From assembly GCA_963920575.1 (NCBI GenBank), contig OY986975.1, positions 4,141,961-4,205,960 on the forward strand: a stretch of DNA of 64,000 nt. The letters run 5' to 3'. Positions 21,593 through 32,934 of the stretch are shown here, one piece after another. Positions within the stretch are counted from its first letter, which is position 1, and each line of letters begins with the position of its first letter. Below the pieces are notes generated by a model. The model had not been told where the DNA came from and ran no database searches. It saw only the letters and a program-made list of their open reading frames with translations. A program made the position numbers and the translations under genes. The DNA is from Narthecium ossifragum. Its lineage: Eukaryota; Streptophyta; Magnoliopsida; Dioscoreales; Nartheciaceae.

Positions 21593-22096
21593 TGTTCCTT
21601 GAAAAATTAGAACAAAAACACATGCACGTGAGGTGTGCCGACTGTAGAGAAGATCAGAAGGATGATGGGTTCTGTCGTGTCTCAATTAAGAGGACTTTTT
21701 GGATGTTCTAAATCTAATTCTACGCTATGGCCAATGCTATGACTTCAACTACTCTTATGGAAGATTGATGACTATTCCTGCTCTTAAGTAGATTAATGAC
21801 TACTCCTACTCCTATTTAGAGTAAGGCTATGATACTCCTAGGTAGAAGGAATAATAAGGATAAAAGAGATTTCATTGATTGGTCATGTTCATGTTATAAT
21901 TCTCTTCTTCCTCAACTTATTTATATAATTGCTCCAGAGTCACTTTCCATGATCCCATGATCTCTAACAGTTGCCCCCCATGTTGGCCCCCATGATCTCT
22001 AATGGATGCGCTCCATGATCAGCAGTTGAGTTCCTCATTGTACCGATTTTGATCGTCTTTTTTACCCTCAAAATCCGCCGATTTTTTACGGTTATA
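21593..22096 (-). mobile_element. 5' LTR of the family A element
   Basis: On the minus strand it starts TATAACCGTAAAAAATCGGC, similar to TGTAACCGCCAAAAACTGGC at the start of the solo LTR at 34382, and ends TTTTTCAAGGAACA. It shares the blocks GGAGTAGGAGTAGTC and GGTTCTGTCGTGTCTC (reverse complemented) with the other copies. It is about 0.5 kb. The first dinucleotide is TA instead of TG, either mutated or misplaced. Confidence 0.7.
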
Positions 22097-22299
22097 ATAT
22101 ATATACTAGGTACTTTTGGAGTTACTTTTGGATAAGCATCTACAACTAATAAAGCTTATTATCACTTGGAAACATCCAAGTACTCCTTATTTCAGAAACT
22201 ATAGTAGAATCCACGGATAGTTAGTCATCATGTTTCTCTGGATAAAACCCATGCCCATGAGCAGCACTCCGCCTACTCTTTTTTTTGAAAAATGATCCC

Positions 22300-22393
22300 T
22301 AACCAATCTGCCTTTAGCTGGCTGATAGCCAACCTTAGGTGGCTCATCTGGATTGTCGACACGTGACAATTCAGGATGTGAAATCGACGGTGG
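22300..22393 (+). repeat. Left arm of a ~95-bp inverted repeat with 27127-27226
   Basis: CCAATCTGCCTTTAGCTGGC through GACACGTGACAATTCAGG is the reverse complement, with a few mismatches, of the sequence at 27225-27130. The arms enclose 4.7 kb containing the solo LTR, PP2C-like and subtilase fragments. It contains CACGTG and, in the partner, a TATATATA box, so both may derive from one promoter. Confidence 0.8.
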
Positions 22394-22398
22394 AAATG

Positions 22399-25073
22399 TG
22401 TGAGAACATGTCCCTCCATTCCTGGGTCGTGCCCGTGGCTCGTTGTGGACCACAAGGGCAATTTGGTAAATTACGCATTGTCGGTTTGTTTCACACCCGC
22501 GTGTGCACACACTGACCTTGTTTGTGTTAGTGCTTGATTAGAATGGTTAGGTGGACCCGGGATCGGAAGATCCCATCTCGGGCGCGTTGAAGCTTGCTTT
22601 TGGGCAGCTTACGGCCCTTGAGCGATAACTCGCTCCTAGAAGCGATCAATCGGACTCGTGAGCGAGTCGGTGGGTTTTTGACCCGTTCGGATCGATCCAA
22701 ACATTTTTGGATCGATCCAGCCTACCTTGGATCGATCCATTTTGGCCTTGGATCGATCGGGGTACTGCGCAGGGCAGTTGAGCTCGTGAGCAGAGCAGGT
22801 TGGGCAGTTGTGATTGGAGAAGATGGCCATCGTCCTCCATTGTCAGAGGAGAGGACCTCTCCTTCACCTTCTCCTTCACCTTCCCCCTCCTTCCCTGGCC
22901 TTCCCCTTCTCTTCTCCTTCTCTTCTTCCTTCTCTTCTTCTTCCTTCTCCTTCCTTCTCTCCCGCGGTTCTGTTTTTCCTCTGTTTCCTTCCGGGGTAGC
23001 CATCTTCTTCTCCTCCGTTCTCCCTCCTCCGGCCACCATTTTGGGAGCTTGAAGGCTCGTTGGAATCGTGGCGACGTGAGGACGATCACTAACGTGGGTT
23101 GGAGCTTGGTTAGCAGCTAGTTAGCGGGGAATCAGCCGAGCATTAGCGCAGTTCGGTAGGTGTTCTACCTACGAGAGTGTTTAATGGGTTTCGTTAAATC
23201 TAGCCGTTAGATCTTGATGAAATTGTGTTGTTGGATGCATCTTGTCTATTATAATTACTGATATAAGTTTCATGATCTTTGGTTGAGATTTGAGTAGGAT
23301 TTATGCATGATTAATCTCGGATTTTTCGGTTTTCTGCTGTTCTTGAAGAACAGCCGGCTTGCGGTGAGTTTTTCGGTTGTACGTGTATGGTCTTGGCTTT
23401 TGATAAACATGATAGTTGTCGATCTCTCCGTTAGCTTTCCATTCCATCTTAGTTCGTAGTTTTCTGATTTTCCTACGAATTGTTATGAATTTATTGCTGG
23501 AGGGCTGCGTTGCAGCAAGCATTGGTAAGTTAGTGTTGATTAGCTGTTTTGATTAATGTTTTTCCGTTAATCCAACCGTTAGATGTTTATGGATTTTGGA
23601 TATGTTGATCCTGAAATATAGACCTACTGGATTCTAAATTGGATCTTGAATCCGACGTAGTTTGGACGTCGGATCGACGGGGTCAACTAGCTACTTGTAG
23701 AGAATGTTTTCTGAAGCTGGTATGAAGCTTTGGATCGATCCAAATGTTACGGATCGATCCCAAGTTGGCTTATGGCGTTTTATGGAGTTTTTGATTAACT
23801 GTTTTGATTAATGGTTTCCCGTTAATCCAACCGTTGGATGATCATGGTTTTTGGATATGTTGATCTCGGCATATAGATCTACTGGTATCTAAGTTGGATC
23901 GTGAATCCGACGTCGTTCGGACGTCGGATCGACGGGGTCAACTAGCTGCTTGTAGAGAACTTTTTGGTGTTTTGAGTATAGTATTATAAGCTCGGATTAT
24001 AATAATATATTTTTACTGTTCATCGAAGTTTTCGGGGTTGCTTCCCGTTACAGGAGTCCGCGATTGACGGTCGTGGTACCGTCGTAATACCGGGACCCGC
24101 TGCGGATCGGCTGACAGCGGTTGGTAGTACCGCTGCAGCGATCCTGTTGGACTTGTATGCTGCCTTGACATACTGTTGCATGCCTATTTCCTATTGCTTG
24201 TGTATGTTCATAGCATGCATTCTCTGTTGTGTATTAGTTGCATAAGGTTAGGGCGTGGGTGATTTGTGGATCGCCGTCCCGAGGCTGGAAGCTCGGATTT
24301 AGCCCTAGGACCGGGGTTGGGTAGTTTGGACTCGGTTCGAATTTTGGTGTCCAGTCAAACTTGATGATAGGCTTAGATGACTGGTACACATGTTGCTTGA
24401 TGATTATAGAGGTCGTGTCGACCTTATGTCGGATGCTGAGGTGTAGCCCGTGTTCCACTGTGTTGACCCTTGAGTAGAGAGGTTGACTACTTAGCGGTGC
24501 TATTTCCCGCCTGCAGTGCCGTTCCCTGCTTGTGGGCCAGCAGTGTTGTTTCCTGCTACTGAGTGCGACCATGTTCGTGGGCCTCGGGGACACGCGATGG
24601 GGTTATGGGACCCCTGTATACACCGAGGTCTTATTTGAGGGCGACACTCTTGCGTTCCCCTTCCTTCTGTGTGACGTAGTGTAGAACCCTACTGAGCTTT
24701 ATGCTCACTCCTACCCGGGCTGCGTTTTGCAGGTGCAGGCGCCAGCTCTTCTTCAATAGCCCCTACCGGGCAGGTGTTTCGTGGCGCGGCGGCGTCTGGT
24801 GGGGTTTGAGGACCGGTGATCCCTTTCTACACTTTTGTTATAGTTAGTTTCCTACGGGAGTATGATGTATAAACTGTTGTAACCCCTTTGAGGTTTTTGA
24901 ATATTATATTATATATTTTGAGGTTTAAATTTGTTGTAATATTCAGGTGTGCTTATGAATTGAATTGTGAAATCAGTCAGTTGGGGGAACCCCTCGCCTT
25001 TATTTCCGTATTTAGTTAGGTTCCGGTTCGCGTCGCCCGGCCCGGTTGGGCTTTCGTGGGTCGGGGCGCGACA
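22399..25073 (-). mobile_element. Solo LTR, family C copy 2 (TSD AAATG)
   Basis: On the minus strand it begins TGTCGCGCCCCGACCC and ends GTTCTCACA, 2675 bp, flanked by a perfect 5-bp TSD AAATG (22394-22398 and 25074-25078). It shares long blocks with the solo LTR at 10753-13195, for example the paired ATCCAACCGTTGGAT and CTGCAACGCAGCCCTCC segments. The pyrimidine-rich stretch at 22855-22990 gives spurious ORFs. GATCGATC motifs lie at 22689-22765 and 23731-23760. Confidence 0.95.
22689..22765. repeat. GGATCGATCC island in family C solo LTR copy 2
   Basis: Four GGATCGATC octamers in 77 bp (TTCGGATCGATCCAAAC, TTTGGATCGATCCAGCC, TTGGATCGATCCATTT, TTGGATCGATCGG), 290-366 bp from the LTR 3' end. 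Copy 1 of the same family has AGATCGATCT-type arms at the equivalent place. Confidence 0.82.
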
Positions 25074-25122
25074 AAATGAGACCCACATTTAGTTGCCTAA
25101 GCCCACCGAGGGCTTCAGTGAT

Positions 25123-25614
25123 TCACCCAAGTGCTTCATCTAAGCCCGACGACACCTGGACCTCGGCTCCTCCACCCGGACCTCCTCCCAGCGGGTCCTC
25201 CACCCGAACCTCCTCCCGGCGGCTCCTCCACCCAATGAGGTCACTGTGGAGATCGACGGCTTGCTCAAGATCAGCGCACGGGTTATCCCGATCGCAGATG
25301 AGGATTGTCGGATCCACAAGTATGGCATCACTGCCGATGACTTCTTCGCCCACCTCGAGGTGAGCTTCAAGTTCCACTCTCTTATAAAACGTCGGCCTCA
25401 GCAACACCGCGTCCTCCATCTCCCTCGTCCGGTCAGAGACGGCCACAGAACCGAACCACGGAGGCAGCCGTCCCATCGACGTCGTGGCAGAGGACGTCGA
25501 GGACCTCGAGGTGATCAGCGCCGCCTCCGCCGTCGAAGCTTCAGCGGACGAATTAGATGGGATTGGCGCCGCCTCCCCCAACGACCACAGTAGTCCTCCG
25601 GCATCTTCACGCAT
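25123..25614 (-). pseudogene. PP2C-like protein phosphatase fragment (N-terminal)
   Basis: The minus-strand frame contains WFGSVAVSDRTREMEDAV, matching the first conserved motif of plant PP2C phosphatases (usually GSVSVxGRRREMEDAV), at about residues 53-71, followed by a short unrelated-looking acidic stretch. The catalytic DG-H-G motifs that should follow are missing. An R-to-T change and a lost glycine in the motif suggest decay. It is antisense to a plus-strand frame (25246-25593) that I do not recognise. It is part of the inverted-repeat-bounded block. Confidence 0.45.
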
Positions 25615-25640
25615 ACATTCGTACCCTTCCCCAACATCCC
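25526..25640. repeat. Direct repeat with 26857-27015 flanking the subtilase fragment
   Basis: CTCCGCCGTCGAAGCTTCA through CAACGACCACAGTAG and then TCCTCCGGCATCTTCACG occurs at both places. The second copy has an extra 62 bp in the middle. The two copies bracket the subtilase fragment, as if that fragment had been inserted in, or duplicated with, the PP2C-like sequence. Confidence 0.8.
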
Positions 25641-25885
25641 CATGATCTTACATCTTTCTTCTTCTTGTTCTGCATGAAACTACTCCTTGATGGATCCTTA
25701 GCTGCTCCATTAATGGGTGCCAGTAACACTGCTCGAGAGAAGAAGGTGGCACCAAACACTGAGCAAACCGATCAGAACTCATGCAAAGAGAAATCTTGCA
25801 TTGAGAGAAGAGAACAGAGGACTCTACCTATTCATCATGAGTCAATCAGATGGGCATAATAGAGGACTCTGCCTATCACAAGTAT

Positions 25886-26868
25886 CACCTATTCCTCTCC
25901 CTTTCACTCGGCGGCGGCTCCTCCGACTACTACAGGGACAGTCAAGGGCGGAGCCAGGAATTTTTTCTACCCTAGGCTTACTAAAGCTAAAGGGAAAAAA
26001 AATCACCAATTTATCTACTTAATTTGGTAACCGTAATTACACAAATGCACTAGATGCCAAGCTCTTGAATATGAAAAACCAATAATAGGAGAGCATGAAA
26101 CGTATCCAAAATCCCTAACTTTTCACTTTCCTTGACTTTCCCTAATAGAAAGGCAGGGGTGGAAGAGTGGGGAGATGATCTGTCGACAAAAGCCCTACTC
26201 TTTTCCTTGGGTTTCCCGAATAGAGAGGCAATGGCTAGGGGTGGGAGAGGGGGAGAGACGAGCCCTAGTTTTCTCCTTGGGTTTTTGAAAAAGAGAGGGT
26301 CCCTGCCTCTGGAACCGTGGAAGAGAGTTAGAGAGGGAGAGATGACGTTATATGTGGGTTGTGGACAATGGGTGGGCCATGTGGACCATATCCAATAGCT
26401 TAGCCTGAATCGTGGAAGAAGAGAGTTAGAGAGGTGATGTCACATGTGGGTTGTGAACAATGGGTGGGCCATGTGGACCATGTGGGCTAAAATATAAATT
26501 ATAGCTAGTTTGATTCAAAATATCTAATTTTGACCTGGGCAGCCCACCTTAGCCTTCACTGTAGCTCCGCCCATGGGGACAGTGTTTCCATCGGCGCCTT
26601 CTCGACCATGGAGCAAGGCGTCGTCGTCTCCTATTCCGCCGGCAACGCGGGCCCAATCCCCTCCTCCCTCTCCAACGTCGCCCCTTGGATCACAACAGTT
26701 GGCGCCGGCACCCTCGACCGTGACTTCCCCGCTATCGTCTCCCTAGGGAACGGGCTTAACTACTCCGGCGCCTCCCTCTACTCCGGTAACCCGTTACCCG
26801 ACTCCCAGCTGCCCTTTGTCTACGCTGGCAACGCGTCCAACGCCACTAACGACAACCTCCGCCGTCGA
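25886..26868 (+). pseudogene. Subtilisin-like protease (SBT) internal fragment, split by a MITE
   Basis: Upstream of the MITE the plus strand reads LFLSLSLGGGSSDYYRDS and downstream it resumes VSIGAFSTMEQGVVVSYSAGNAGP, then APWITTVGAGTLDRDFPA and LPFVYAGNASNATN. This is the stretch between the catalytic His and the PA domain of plant subtilases (SBT1-type), including the oxyanion-hole Asn region (SAGNAGP). The catalytic Asp, His and Ser regions are absent. Excising the MITE and one TSD restores the frame exactly at RDS|VSIG. It is about 115 codons long, against 750 for an intact gene, and its edges adjoin the direct repeats at 25526 and 26857. Confidence 0.85.
25943..26575. mobile_element. 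hAT-type MITE (8-bp TSD GGGACAGT)
   Basis: The 633-bp insertion starts CAAGGGCGGAGC and ends GCTCCGCCCATG, giving 12-bp terminal inverted repeats with one mismatch. GGGACAGT stands on both sides (25935-25942 and 26576-26583), a perfect 8-bp TSD as made by hAT transposases. There is no transposase. It contains an internal partial duplication (GGAAGAGAGTTAGAGAGG… GGTTGTGGACAATGGGTGGGCC near 26320 and 26410). It interrupts the subtilase fragment. Confidence 0.93.
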
Positions 26869-27126
26869 AGCTTCAATGGATGAATTAGGTGGGATTGGCG
26901 CCGCCTCCCCAACGACCACAGTAGCGGCGAGCGGCCACATAACTATCCTTCGGCGCCGCTCCTCGCAGCATTCTCCCTCGAGCCGTAGTCCTCCGGCATC
27001 TTCACGTACACATCCGCCATCACGTGCCTCTGGCCGTCCGATTCACCGGCGATCCCCAAGAGATCATCTCCATTATGTGGAAGGGAGGGCAACCATGTGG
27101 GTGAAGCCTCCGACGTCATGCAACTA

Positions 27127-27226
27127 TGTCCTCCGCATTGAATCAAAATTTGGATTGCCACGTGTTGACAATCCAGATCGCCACCTAAGGTTGGCTGATA
27201 GCCAACTAAAGACAGATTGGCTATAT
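27127..27226 (-). repeat. Right arm of the inverted repeat with 22300-22393
   Basis: Contains GGATTGCCACGTGTTGACAATCC and GGTTGGCTGATAGCCAACTAAAG, itself a small palindrome (TTGGCTGATAGCCAA). Followed by GGCTATATATATCACGG, a TATA-box-like stretch usable on either strand. Confidence 0.75.
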
Positions 27227-27545
27227 ATATCACGGCTGCCTTTTTTTTCCCTCTCTGCATAACTACTCTACGATGGATATCCAAAAGCATATGCTAGCTA
27301 ACAATGGAGTCTAAACAGGGAAAGTATCTGGGAAGCTTCGTCGAAGCTTACTCCAGTCTTTTAAATATACGTTAAGCCCTTGTCCCGGTGATTTCTTTTA
27401 ATGCAAACCATGTGGAATCTTGGGCTCTTTTATATTTTTCTTTTAATTAGCCAATCGAGGAAGACCAGTTTACCAGCGCTATCCTCAAAGTTCATCACCC
27501 ACCCACCCACCACCCCCCTTGTGTAGAAGGCAGATCTTTGCCAAA
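27215..27545 (+). promoter_or_regulatory. Putative promoter and leader of the CC-NB-LRR gene
   Basis: A TATA-like TATATATATC at about 27220 is followed by a pyrimidine tract (CCTTTTTTTTCCCTCTCTG) and, 320 bp later, by the start codon of the resistance-gene frame. A second TATA-like stretch (TTTAAATATACG) lies at 27360. The sequence before the start (CACCCACCCACCCACCACCCCC) is a C/A-rich leader. Which TATA was used is not known. Confidence 0.4.
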
Positions 27546-28574
27546 ATGTCGACTGGGCTGACAATCGGAGGATGGGTTGCATCCGTTGTCCACGATAGGC
27601 TGGTGGAAATGGCCGGCTCCGGTGCGGTGGAGCAGTGGGGGCTGTGGACAGGCCTCCAGGACGACATCAGGGAGCTGCGGTTTGCTCTGGTGAGGGTTCA
27701 GACACTCCTCAGGATCGTCGAAGGGAAGCGAGTCGAAGAACGCGGCTACCTCAATCAGATTCTCCGGGAGCTCAAAGACGCCGCGGACGACGCCGATGAC
27801 CTGCTCGACGAGTTCGAGTACGACGTCGCTGGGGCGAGGAACCTCCAGGCAAGTGATCTCTTCTCTTTGTCGGCTTTTCGAGAATCTGTTGATGCTGCTC
27901 GTGCTGCTCGAAAGGTGAAGGAGATCCAGACGAGTTTGGATAAGGTTGCTGATAGGGTGACCTCTATTCTCCCTGTACTGCAACAAGATGTCACTGCAAG
28001 AAGACAGGAGATCCCGGAGCGCGAGACTAGCTCGTTCTTTAATTTATCTGATCAATTTGTTGGGCGAGAAGAAGAGGTTAACAAGATCGTAGATTTGCTG
28101 CTGAATTCGAGCGACGGATCTGGCTCTAGTACTGATATGAAGAATCCAGACGTCCTCTTGATAGTTGGCATGGGAGGAATGGGCAAGACTACTAATGCAG
28201 ATGATGTATACTTTGCATTCTTTAAAAAGTTGTGCACTTGGGAGCTCAAACAGTGAAGTCTATCCAAACTTGTTCCAATTTACATGACAATAGCTAAGAG
28301 GTTGGCCTTTGGCTGCAAAGACACTTGGAAGCTTGTTGAGTGCATAATTGGATGAGGAGCACTGGAAAAGCGTTATGAAAGTGAAATATGGGGGCTATGG
28401 CAAAACCCAAATGATATCATGCCGGTATTGGAGTTGAGTTATAAGCACCTTCCTGGACACTTGAAGCAGTGCTTTGCCTTTTGTTCTTTGTTTCTCAAGG
28501 ATTACTTGCTCAAAGAATTTTGGTTAGGGAAGATGTGGATGGCGCACGGTTTCATCAGCGCAGATCCAAGCAAG

Positions 28575-28824
28575 TAAAAGATATGTGGATTCTCTCATTC
28601 CCAAATTTGGGAGAGAACATGCTCTTTTATAATATGAAATGTATAGCTGGCAATTACATTTGAAAAAGGAAAACTTCATTTTACATATATGGTATAATTG
28701 GTTTCCCATAATCATGGGATATGATGATTTGAATTGATATTAGAGATCTGCTCTAATCTCGGGTGATTTGCTTGATGAATGATATGTTGGCGAATTCGTC
28801 TGATTTTGAACATGATTCTTATTA
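28575..28824 (-). repeat. 3' LTR of the Ale element
   Basis: 250 bp, TAAAAGATATGTGG at the plus-strand left edge and GATTCTTATTA at the right. The minus-strand polypurine-like GCAGGGGCA lies directly upstream. It is about 97% identical by eye to the outer 5' LTR. Confidence 0.93.
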
Positions 28825-29190
28825 TGCCCCTGCAAGCTCAGCGGGGAGGAGAGCACATTGAGCTTGTCCCGTAGAAGAGCAAATCGAGCCGAGACTAACG
28901 TCTTGGTAAGACCATCGGCAAGTTGGTCTTTGCTGGATATAAAACGAACCTCTAAGCATTTTTGTTGAACCTTTTCTCTCACAAAATGGTAGTCAATCTC
29001 TATATGCTTGGTGCGGGTATGAAAAACTGGATTAGCAGTGAGATATGTAGCGCCTATATTGTCACACCATAACACGGGGCGATTTTTAAGGAAAATCCCA
29101 AGTTCGCAAAGGAGAGATTGAACCCATAACGATTCAGCTGTACCAAGAGCAATGGCGTGATATTCGGCCTCTGTACTTGATCGAGCGACG
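28740..29190 (-). pseudogene. Ale copia RNase H C-terminal part
   Basis: Minus-strand frame [20 protein letters not shown] and [16 protein letters not shown], then [11 protein letters not shown]: the last conserved blocks of copia RNase H. The frame runs into the 3' LTR. The upstream piece [24 protein letters not shown] is readable at about 29190 but in an interrupted frame. Confidence 0.85.
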
Positions 29191-29202
29191 GTGGGTTGCT
29201 TT

Positions 29203-30760
29203 TTAGAGCTCCAAGAGATTAGATTGTGTCAAAAAAATATGCAAAATCCGGACGTGGATCTTCTTATCATCAGGGCAACCAACCCAGTCTGCATCTGAAT
29301 AGATAGATATGTGAGAAGAATTGGTAGGCTGAATCAGCAAGCCATGGTTGATCGAAAATTTCAAGTAGCGCAATATACGCTTTACCGCAGTCCAGTGAAC
29401 CTCTGTAGGTTTGTGCATGAATTGACAAACCTTGTTGACTGCGAAGGAAATATCTGGACGTGTGAGAGAAAGATATTGGAGAGCGCCAACAATACTACGA
29501 AATAGTGCGGGATCTGAAAAAGGACTTCCTTCAAATAAAGAGAGCGACTGAGAAGAAGACATTGGCGAGGAAACTGGCTTCGCAGCAATCATATTGGTGC
29601 GTTGTAGTAGGTTCACAATGTATCGTTGTTGAGAGAGAAACAACCCAGCTGCAGATCGTGTAACCTCCACTCCCAAAAAATAGTGCGAGTCCCCGAAATC
29701 TTTTACTGTAAACTCACAACTTAAGGTTGAAATGAGGTGAGAGATAGCATCTTCATCAGATCTAGTTATAAGAATGTCATCCACGTAAACCAACACAAAC
29801 AGAGTGACAAAGTTGTCCTTAATTATAGATAAATAGAGAAGTGTCGGAGGACAAATTTGTAAAGCCTAAAGAGAGAAGTTTCTCACTCAGCTGAGAATAC
29901 CAGGCGCGAGGGGCTTGCTTCAGACCGTAGAGAGCTTTGTGGAGCTTGCACACATGGTTCGGAAAGCTGGGATGAACATAACCAGTTGGTTGTTGCATAA
30001 ATACCTCTTCGGTTAGAAAACCATGAAGAAAAGCATTTTGTATGTCAATCTGGCAGATCCTCCAATGATTCGAAACTGCAATACTTAACACCAGTCGGAT
30101 TGTTGTAGGTTTAACAACCGGACTGAAAGTGTCAGCAAAATCAATGTCGTGTTGCCGATGATACCCTTTCGCAACCAATCGGGCTTTCCGACGCTCCATA
30201 GAACCATCAGATTTCTTCTTTGTTTTGAACACCCACATAGATCCAACAACATTCAGACCTGGCTGAAAAGGCACAAGAGTCCATGTCCCATTCTTCATTA
30301 GAGCCGTAAATTCCTCATCCATAGCGGAGCGCCACTCGGCATATTTGCTAGCTTCGGAGTAACATGATGGCTCATCCGGAACTCTACTCATAGTGAGAAG
30401 AGCCTTAGGTAGAGGATAGTTAACCATACCATCCATAAGTGTCTTTGGTTTCACAATCCCATGTTGAGAACGAGTCCTCATTTGGTGTAGACGAAATACA
30501 GGAGCCTCGATAGCGTTAGCAAGATCTGTAGGAATAGGATCCGAAGATGAATGAGAGGGTTGCGGAGTAGAATTGATGAAGTGTGTAGAGGAAGGAGGAC
30601 AATGCTCAGCAATAGGAGAAGGGGGTAAAGAGGAAGGAGGGTTAGGTGTAGGAAATGAGTGGGTCCCATACAAAGGACTTTGAGTGGATTTTGGAGTGGA
30701 AGTCAAGCTTGTTTTTGTTGAAAGGACGAAGAAATGGGCAGCAGGCACAGTCAAAAACAC
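29203..30760 (-). pseudogene. Ale copia reverse transcriptase, frameshifted
   Basis: Two minus-strand frames join near 29800. The upstream one (30760-29819) has the pre-RT region, then WTLVPFQPGLNVVGSMWVFK, KARLVAKGYHRQHDIDF, IDIQNAFLHGFLTEEVFM and YGLKQAPRAWY. The downstream one (29796-29203) begins with the catalytic LVYVDDILITRSDE and ends with the RNase H start (IYSDADWVGCPDDKK). A one-base shift separates them just before YVDD. The catalytic aspartates are present. Confidence 0.9.
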
Positions 30761-30921
30761 GTATGTGACAAAAGTCTAGAATTTTGTTGAAAAGTTTTTC
30801 AAATGGAGAGACGCCCAAAGAGGACGTTGGAAGTCTGTTGATAAGGTAGGTCGCAGTGAGAAAGGCATCATCTCAGTAGGTATGAGGAACAGAGCTATGA
30901 GACAGAAGAGAAAGCCCTGTT

Positions 30922-31612
30922 TCAACTATATGCCGATGTTTTCTCACGACTGAGCCATTCTGTTGGGATAAAGCCAGACATATTTGCTAAAATGGTCCAC
31001 AAATGAAACATAATATTTATTTCCATGAGCAGGCAAAACAGAGGACGGACCCCAGACATCTGAGAAAATGAGTTCAAGGGGAGAGTTAGATACAGACTGT
31101 GACTCAAAAAATGGAAGACGGCACTTTTCCCTTTCTGGCATGCCGAGCAAACACCGGGAATTTTATTTGAGGACACGGGAAGATAAAATTTGGTGGCGAC
31201 ATGTTGTACTGTTTTATAGGAAGGAAGAAGGATGCCCCATACGGTAGTGCCACATTTAAAGAGGAACACGTTGGCAAAGAAAAGCTTGTGAGGATTGAGA
31301 AGTAGATATGGAAGTGGGAAATATATAAAGTCCATCCTTAGTCTTGCCCTGCAGTAGAGTTGCTCCCGTGATTTCGTCCTTCACCAAAAAATAGGAAGAG
31401 TGAAACTCAATAAAGACATTATTTTCATTGGTAAACTGGCTCACAGAAATCAGGTTCTTTTTAATTTGAGGGACATGTAATAAATTTGATAATTGAAAGG
31501 AGCATGAAGGTAAGACAAGATTAGAAGAACCAATATTATTAATGTCCAAACCTGCTCCATTACCCACTTGAATTTGATCCGCACCATGATAAGGTTCAGA
31601 ATAAAGACTCAA
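30922..31612 (-). pseudogene. Ale copia GAG-pre-integrase and integrase, broken
   Basis: Frame 31612-31256 reads the protease/GAG-pre-integrase area (LSNLLHVPQIKKNLISVSQF). Frames 31335-30922 contain CSACQKGKSAVFHF-like and FVDHFSKYVWLYP, the usual zinc-binding and first catalytic region of copia integrase. The second half of integrase is shortened; a jump toward the RT start occurs around 30800-30900. Confidence 0.8.
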
Positions 31613-31687
31613 ATTCTGAAAATCATTAGTAATATGATTTGTCGACCCTGTGTCGGGATACCAGTTTGTATCTAATGAGAGATTTTG

Positions 31688-32642
31688 TTATGTAAGATAG
31701 GCCGGCATATTTGGAGCGACACCTTGGTAGGCATGATCAAACCTGTGGTAGCACTGAATGGCAGTGTGCCCAACATTCCCACATACTTGACAAGTTGGAC
31801 GTGAGTGAGAAGAAGATGGCCCAGAAGACTGCGGACTGCCTCTGCCGCGCCAGCCACCGCGACCTCCACCACGGTGGTTGTTGCTCTGGTTCATTGGTGG
31901 AGATGGACGTTGTTGGGAAAAGTTTTGCTTCCCACGATTGTGTGACGCGTCATGCCGACTCGCCACATTAATAGAGCCTACAACTGCCTCAATTGCGGAA
32001 TTATTTTTCTCCAGTCTTAACTCAAAGAGAAGAAGATGCCCAAATAAATCCTCCAGAGGCATGATCTCGGAGTGGGTTGTGATGGACGTCACGAGCGCAT
32101 CATACGTTGAATCAAGGCCTCCAAGAATATAGGATGTGATTTCATGATCATGCAAAGGTTGTCCAATGGCTGCCAAAGTGTTGGCAAGGGATTTGATTTT
32201 TTGATTGTTGATAACTGAGAACGGATTTGTAAGATCTGAGCTTTGGAATGGGAGGAAAACATTTTTTCCAAAGCTGTCCAAACTTCATGTGAGGTGGTGA
32301 GTCCCACCATATGAGCAAGAATGCTCTCTGACAGTGAAGACACCAAGATGCATAGCACTATTTGATCCTGCTCATACCATGTGCCATATGTAGGATTTAT
32401 GACTTCTACTGGTGCAGTAGTTGTTGAACTTACATCAGGATTTGGAATGCATGGGGGAGGACGGAGATGCTTCCATCCACGTAACCATAGAGACGTTGGC
32501 CACGTAGATATGGGACGATCTGAGCTTGCCAGAGAAGAAAATTATCTCTGGTAAGTTTCACAGTTACCAGACTTTGGATATTAGTTGGAAGAATAGTTGA
32601 TGAGGTGTGGGTAGTGAGAGCTGAAGAAGTTTGGGAAGCCAT
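31688..32642 (-). pseudogene. Ale copia gag, frameshifted
   Basis: Starts MASQTSSALTTHTSSTILPT at 32642, then KLTRDNFLLWQAQIVPYLRG, the conserved Ale gag opening. A frameshift near 32430 leads to the middle part (ESILAHMVGLTTSHEVWTAL), and the last piece (32281-31688) ends with the zinc knuckle CQVCGNVGHTAIQC. A second copy of the first 70 codons lies at 33263-33051. Confidence 0.88.
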
Positions 32643-32683
32643 GAGGAAGGATTGACAGTGGTCACGAACAGCGTCTGATACCA

Positions 32684-32934
32684 TAAAAGATATGTCGATT
32701 CTCTCGTGCCCCAAACTTGGGAGAGAGCATGCTCTTTTATAATATGAAATGTGTAGCTGGCAATTACATTTGAAAAAGGAAAACTTCATTTTACATATAT
32801 GGTATAATTGGATTCCCATAATCATGGGATATGATGATTTGAATTGATATTAGAGATCTGCTCTAATCTCGGGTGATTTGCTTGATGAATGATATGCTGC
32901 CGAATTCGTCTGATTTTGAACCTGATTCTTATTA
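32684..32934 (-). repeat. Internal extra LTR of the Ale element
   Basis: A 251-bp LTR with the same ends as the outer two. Its minus-strand 3' end is followed directly by TGGTATCAGACGC, the tRNA-Met primer-binding site (32683-32673). The same PBS follows the outer LTR at 33304-33294. Confidence 0.9.

Larger units (their letters stand above)
20001..22096 (-). mobile_element. Family A LTR element (minus strand), partial
   Basis: Read on the minus strand, an LTR (22096-21593) ends in GGAACA and is followed by AGTTTTGGCGACCACAACGG, a likely primer-binding region, then a gag-like ORF (21563-20805), and then a minisatellite near 20210-20030. The 3' LTR is missing, probably in the gap. A solo LTR of the same family sits at 34382-35435 and another copy at 53576-59030. 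No protease or RT was recognised in any copy, so the family may be non-autonomous. Confidence 0.68.

Noticed and set aside
20001..22096. Host gene coding for an aspartate-rich protein (21563-20805)
   Set aside because: Position directly after an LTR and PBS-like sequence, and a second copy in another family A element, make it a retroelement ORF.
22594..23120. ORFs of up to 152 codons on both strands
   Set aside because: Same reason as in the related LTR: a CT-rich tract within the solo LTR at 22399-25073.
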